Origin: Vespa crabro
Taxonomy: Eukaryota; Arthropoda; Insecta; Hymenoptera; Vespidae
Length of the DNA stretch: 64,000 bases
NCBI RefSeq assembly: GCF_910589235.1
Contig: NC_060958.1
Location: 4,388,213 to 4,452,212, forward strand
Reading direction: 5' to 3'
The position numbers and the translations under genes were made by a program. The notes below the pieces were generated by a model. It did no database searches, was not told where the DNA came from, and saw nothing but the letters and a program-made list of their open reading frames with translations. Numbering within the stretch: the first letter of the stretch is position 1; each line of letters starts with the position of its first letter. Positions 63,058 through 64,000 of this stretch are shown in pieces.

Positions 63058-64000
63058 GTTATTTTTGTATAAATTAATTCATTCTTTTATGTTCACCAGT
63101 TAATTTCTTTTTTCTTTGGAAAATACGGAAGTTATCGGCACTTCGATACGGAAATATAAGAACTATAAATTAAAAGCTCCCGTAACCGTGTCGAGGAGTA
63201 TCGAGGAGAAGGGTCCATTAATTCGAGGGAGAGAGGAAATGAGAGGAGAGTAACCGACGAAGGGAGCGGAACGTTTTATGCGAACGAGCATCGAGGGAAA
63301 CGTCCGCTTATTTATACGACACTCGATAACGCTTGGCCTTTGACTATATCCATAGCCCCCTCCCCCATCCCTTCTCTTCTATTTCTAATCTCTATGTGAA
63401 ACAAAATCGATCGAAAGGTTACAAAAATAAAGGGGTTTTCTCTAAAATAAATTTTTTCTCTTGTTTCTATCACTTGTTTCTGTTTTTTTTTAGATGCTTT
63501 TTTTATTTTTTTCATTTTCTCTCTTTTTTTTTTTATTTCACTTTTCGTTATCATCGTACATATTCAGTTCATAAGTCAGGTTTAATGTTAGTAGAACGAA
63601 CGAAAACGATGAAAGGAAAAAAGAAAAAATAAAAGAAAAAATAGAAAAAGAATAGAAAAAAGTCAAAAGAAAAAGAAAAAATGATCGAAAGAACTACTTA
63701 AATACATCTATGCGATAGCCATAACGTGTATATCCCTAGTCAAAGGGATATACATGTTGTCGATCTCTTTGTCGAGAAGAGTTTGTTTTATCACACCAGC
63801 AAAAGCATTTTGCCCGATACCTTCAACGATAACCTAGGAGTTATGGAACCGATAAGAGAAGAAGTAGACCGAGATTCTCCTAGAGACACTTAACAGAGTC
63901 AACGACTAGAAATCTCTTACGTAGATACACACACACACACACGTGAAAAGGTATAGGTATGATAATAGAGAATAGGACGAATCGGAGCGAGAGAATTAAT

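Larger units (their letters stand above)
49902..64000. other. Putative 5' flank or 5' untranslated region, no gene recognised
   Basis: No coding region could be supported. Contents are many microsatellites, a 20-bp hairpin at 56425-56467, a 14-bp inverted repeat at 62165-62198, and a GC-richer island with octamer motifs at 61340-61660. Plus-strand acceptor-like sites occur at 59386 and 60731. The longest non-repeat open frame (53582-54208, plus) has no recognisable domain. Confidence 0.5.

Overview
The window looks like part of a large insect gene, most likely from a hymenopteran (bee, wasp or ant). The sequence is AT-rich but CpG is not depleted. (GA)n/(CT)n, (GATA)n and (AT)n microsatellites are extremely dense, introns are long, and splice sites follow the animal consensus. 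The order-level assignment is an inference from composition; no species marker was seen.

One gene is supported with confidence, on the minus strand. Four exons at 23453-23224, 17967-17844, 10998-10849 and 8957-8814 join with matching phases (0, 1 and 1). Together they encode two tandem SUEL/galactose-binding lectin domains, each with eight cysteines and the family ending DPC...Y.V.Y.C. Two tandem SUEL domains without an olfactomedin or GPCR part are the layout of the EVA-1/EVA1C family; C. elegans EVA-1 is a receptor subunit for the guidance cue Slit. A candidate first coding exon with a signal-peptide-like sequence and a phase-compatible donor lies at 49901-49802. If it is correct, intron 1 is about 26 kb. 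The stalk, transmembrane segment and cytoplasmic tail were not found. They probably lie beyond the left edge, although two phase-compatible acceptors occur at 3872 and 1984.

Layout: 1-8813 is non-coding as far as can be seen (likely intron 5). 8814-23453 carries the lectin exons and introns 2-4. 23454-49801 is probably intron 1, with many microsatellites and some GC-richer islands. 49802-49901 is the putative exon 1. 49902-64000 is putative 5' flank or untranslated region with further islands. No tRNA, rRNA, CRISPR array or transposon with recognisable coding capacity was seen. Nearly all long open frames are (GA)n/(CT)n, (GATA)n or (CATA)n microsatellites read as Ser-Leu, Arg-Glu, Tyr-Leu-Ser-Ile or Tyr-Val-Cys-Met repeats.

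Nothing here amounts to a demonstrable new biological system. The best leads are the two-lectin gene with its reconstructed exon 1, a triplet of CACGTG E-boxes in intron 3, a 20-bp near-perfect hairpin at 56425-56467, a POU-octamer/palindrome block at 61456-61636, two local duplications, and exon-like segments that only transcript data can settle.
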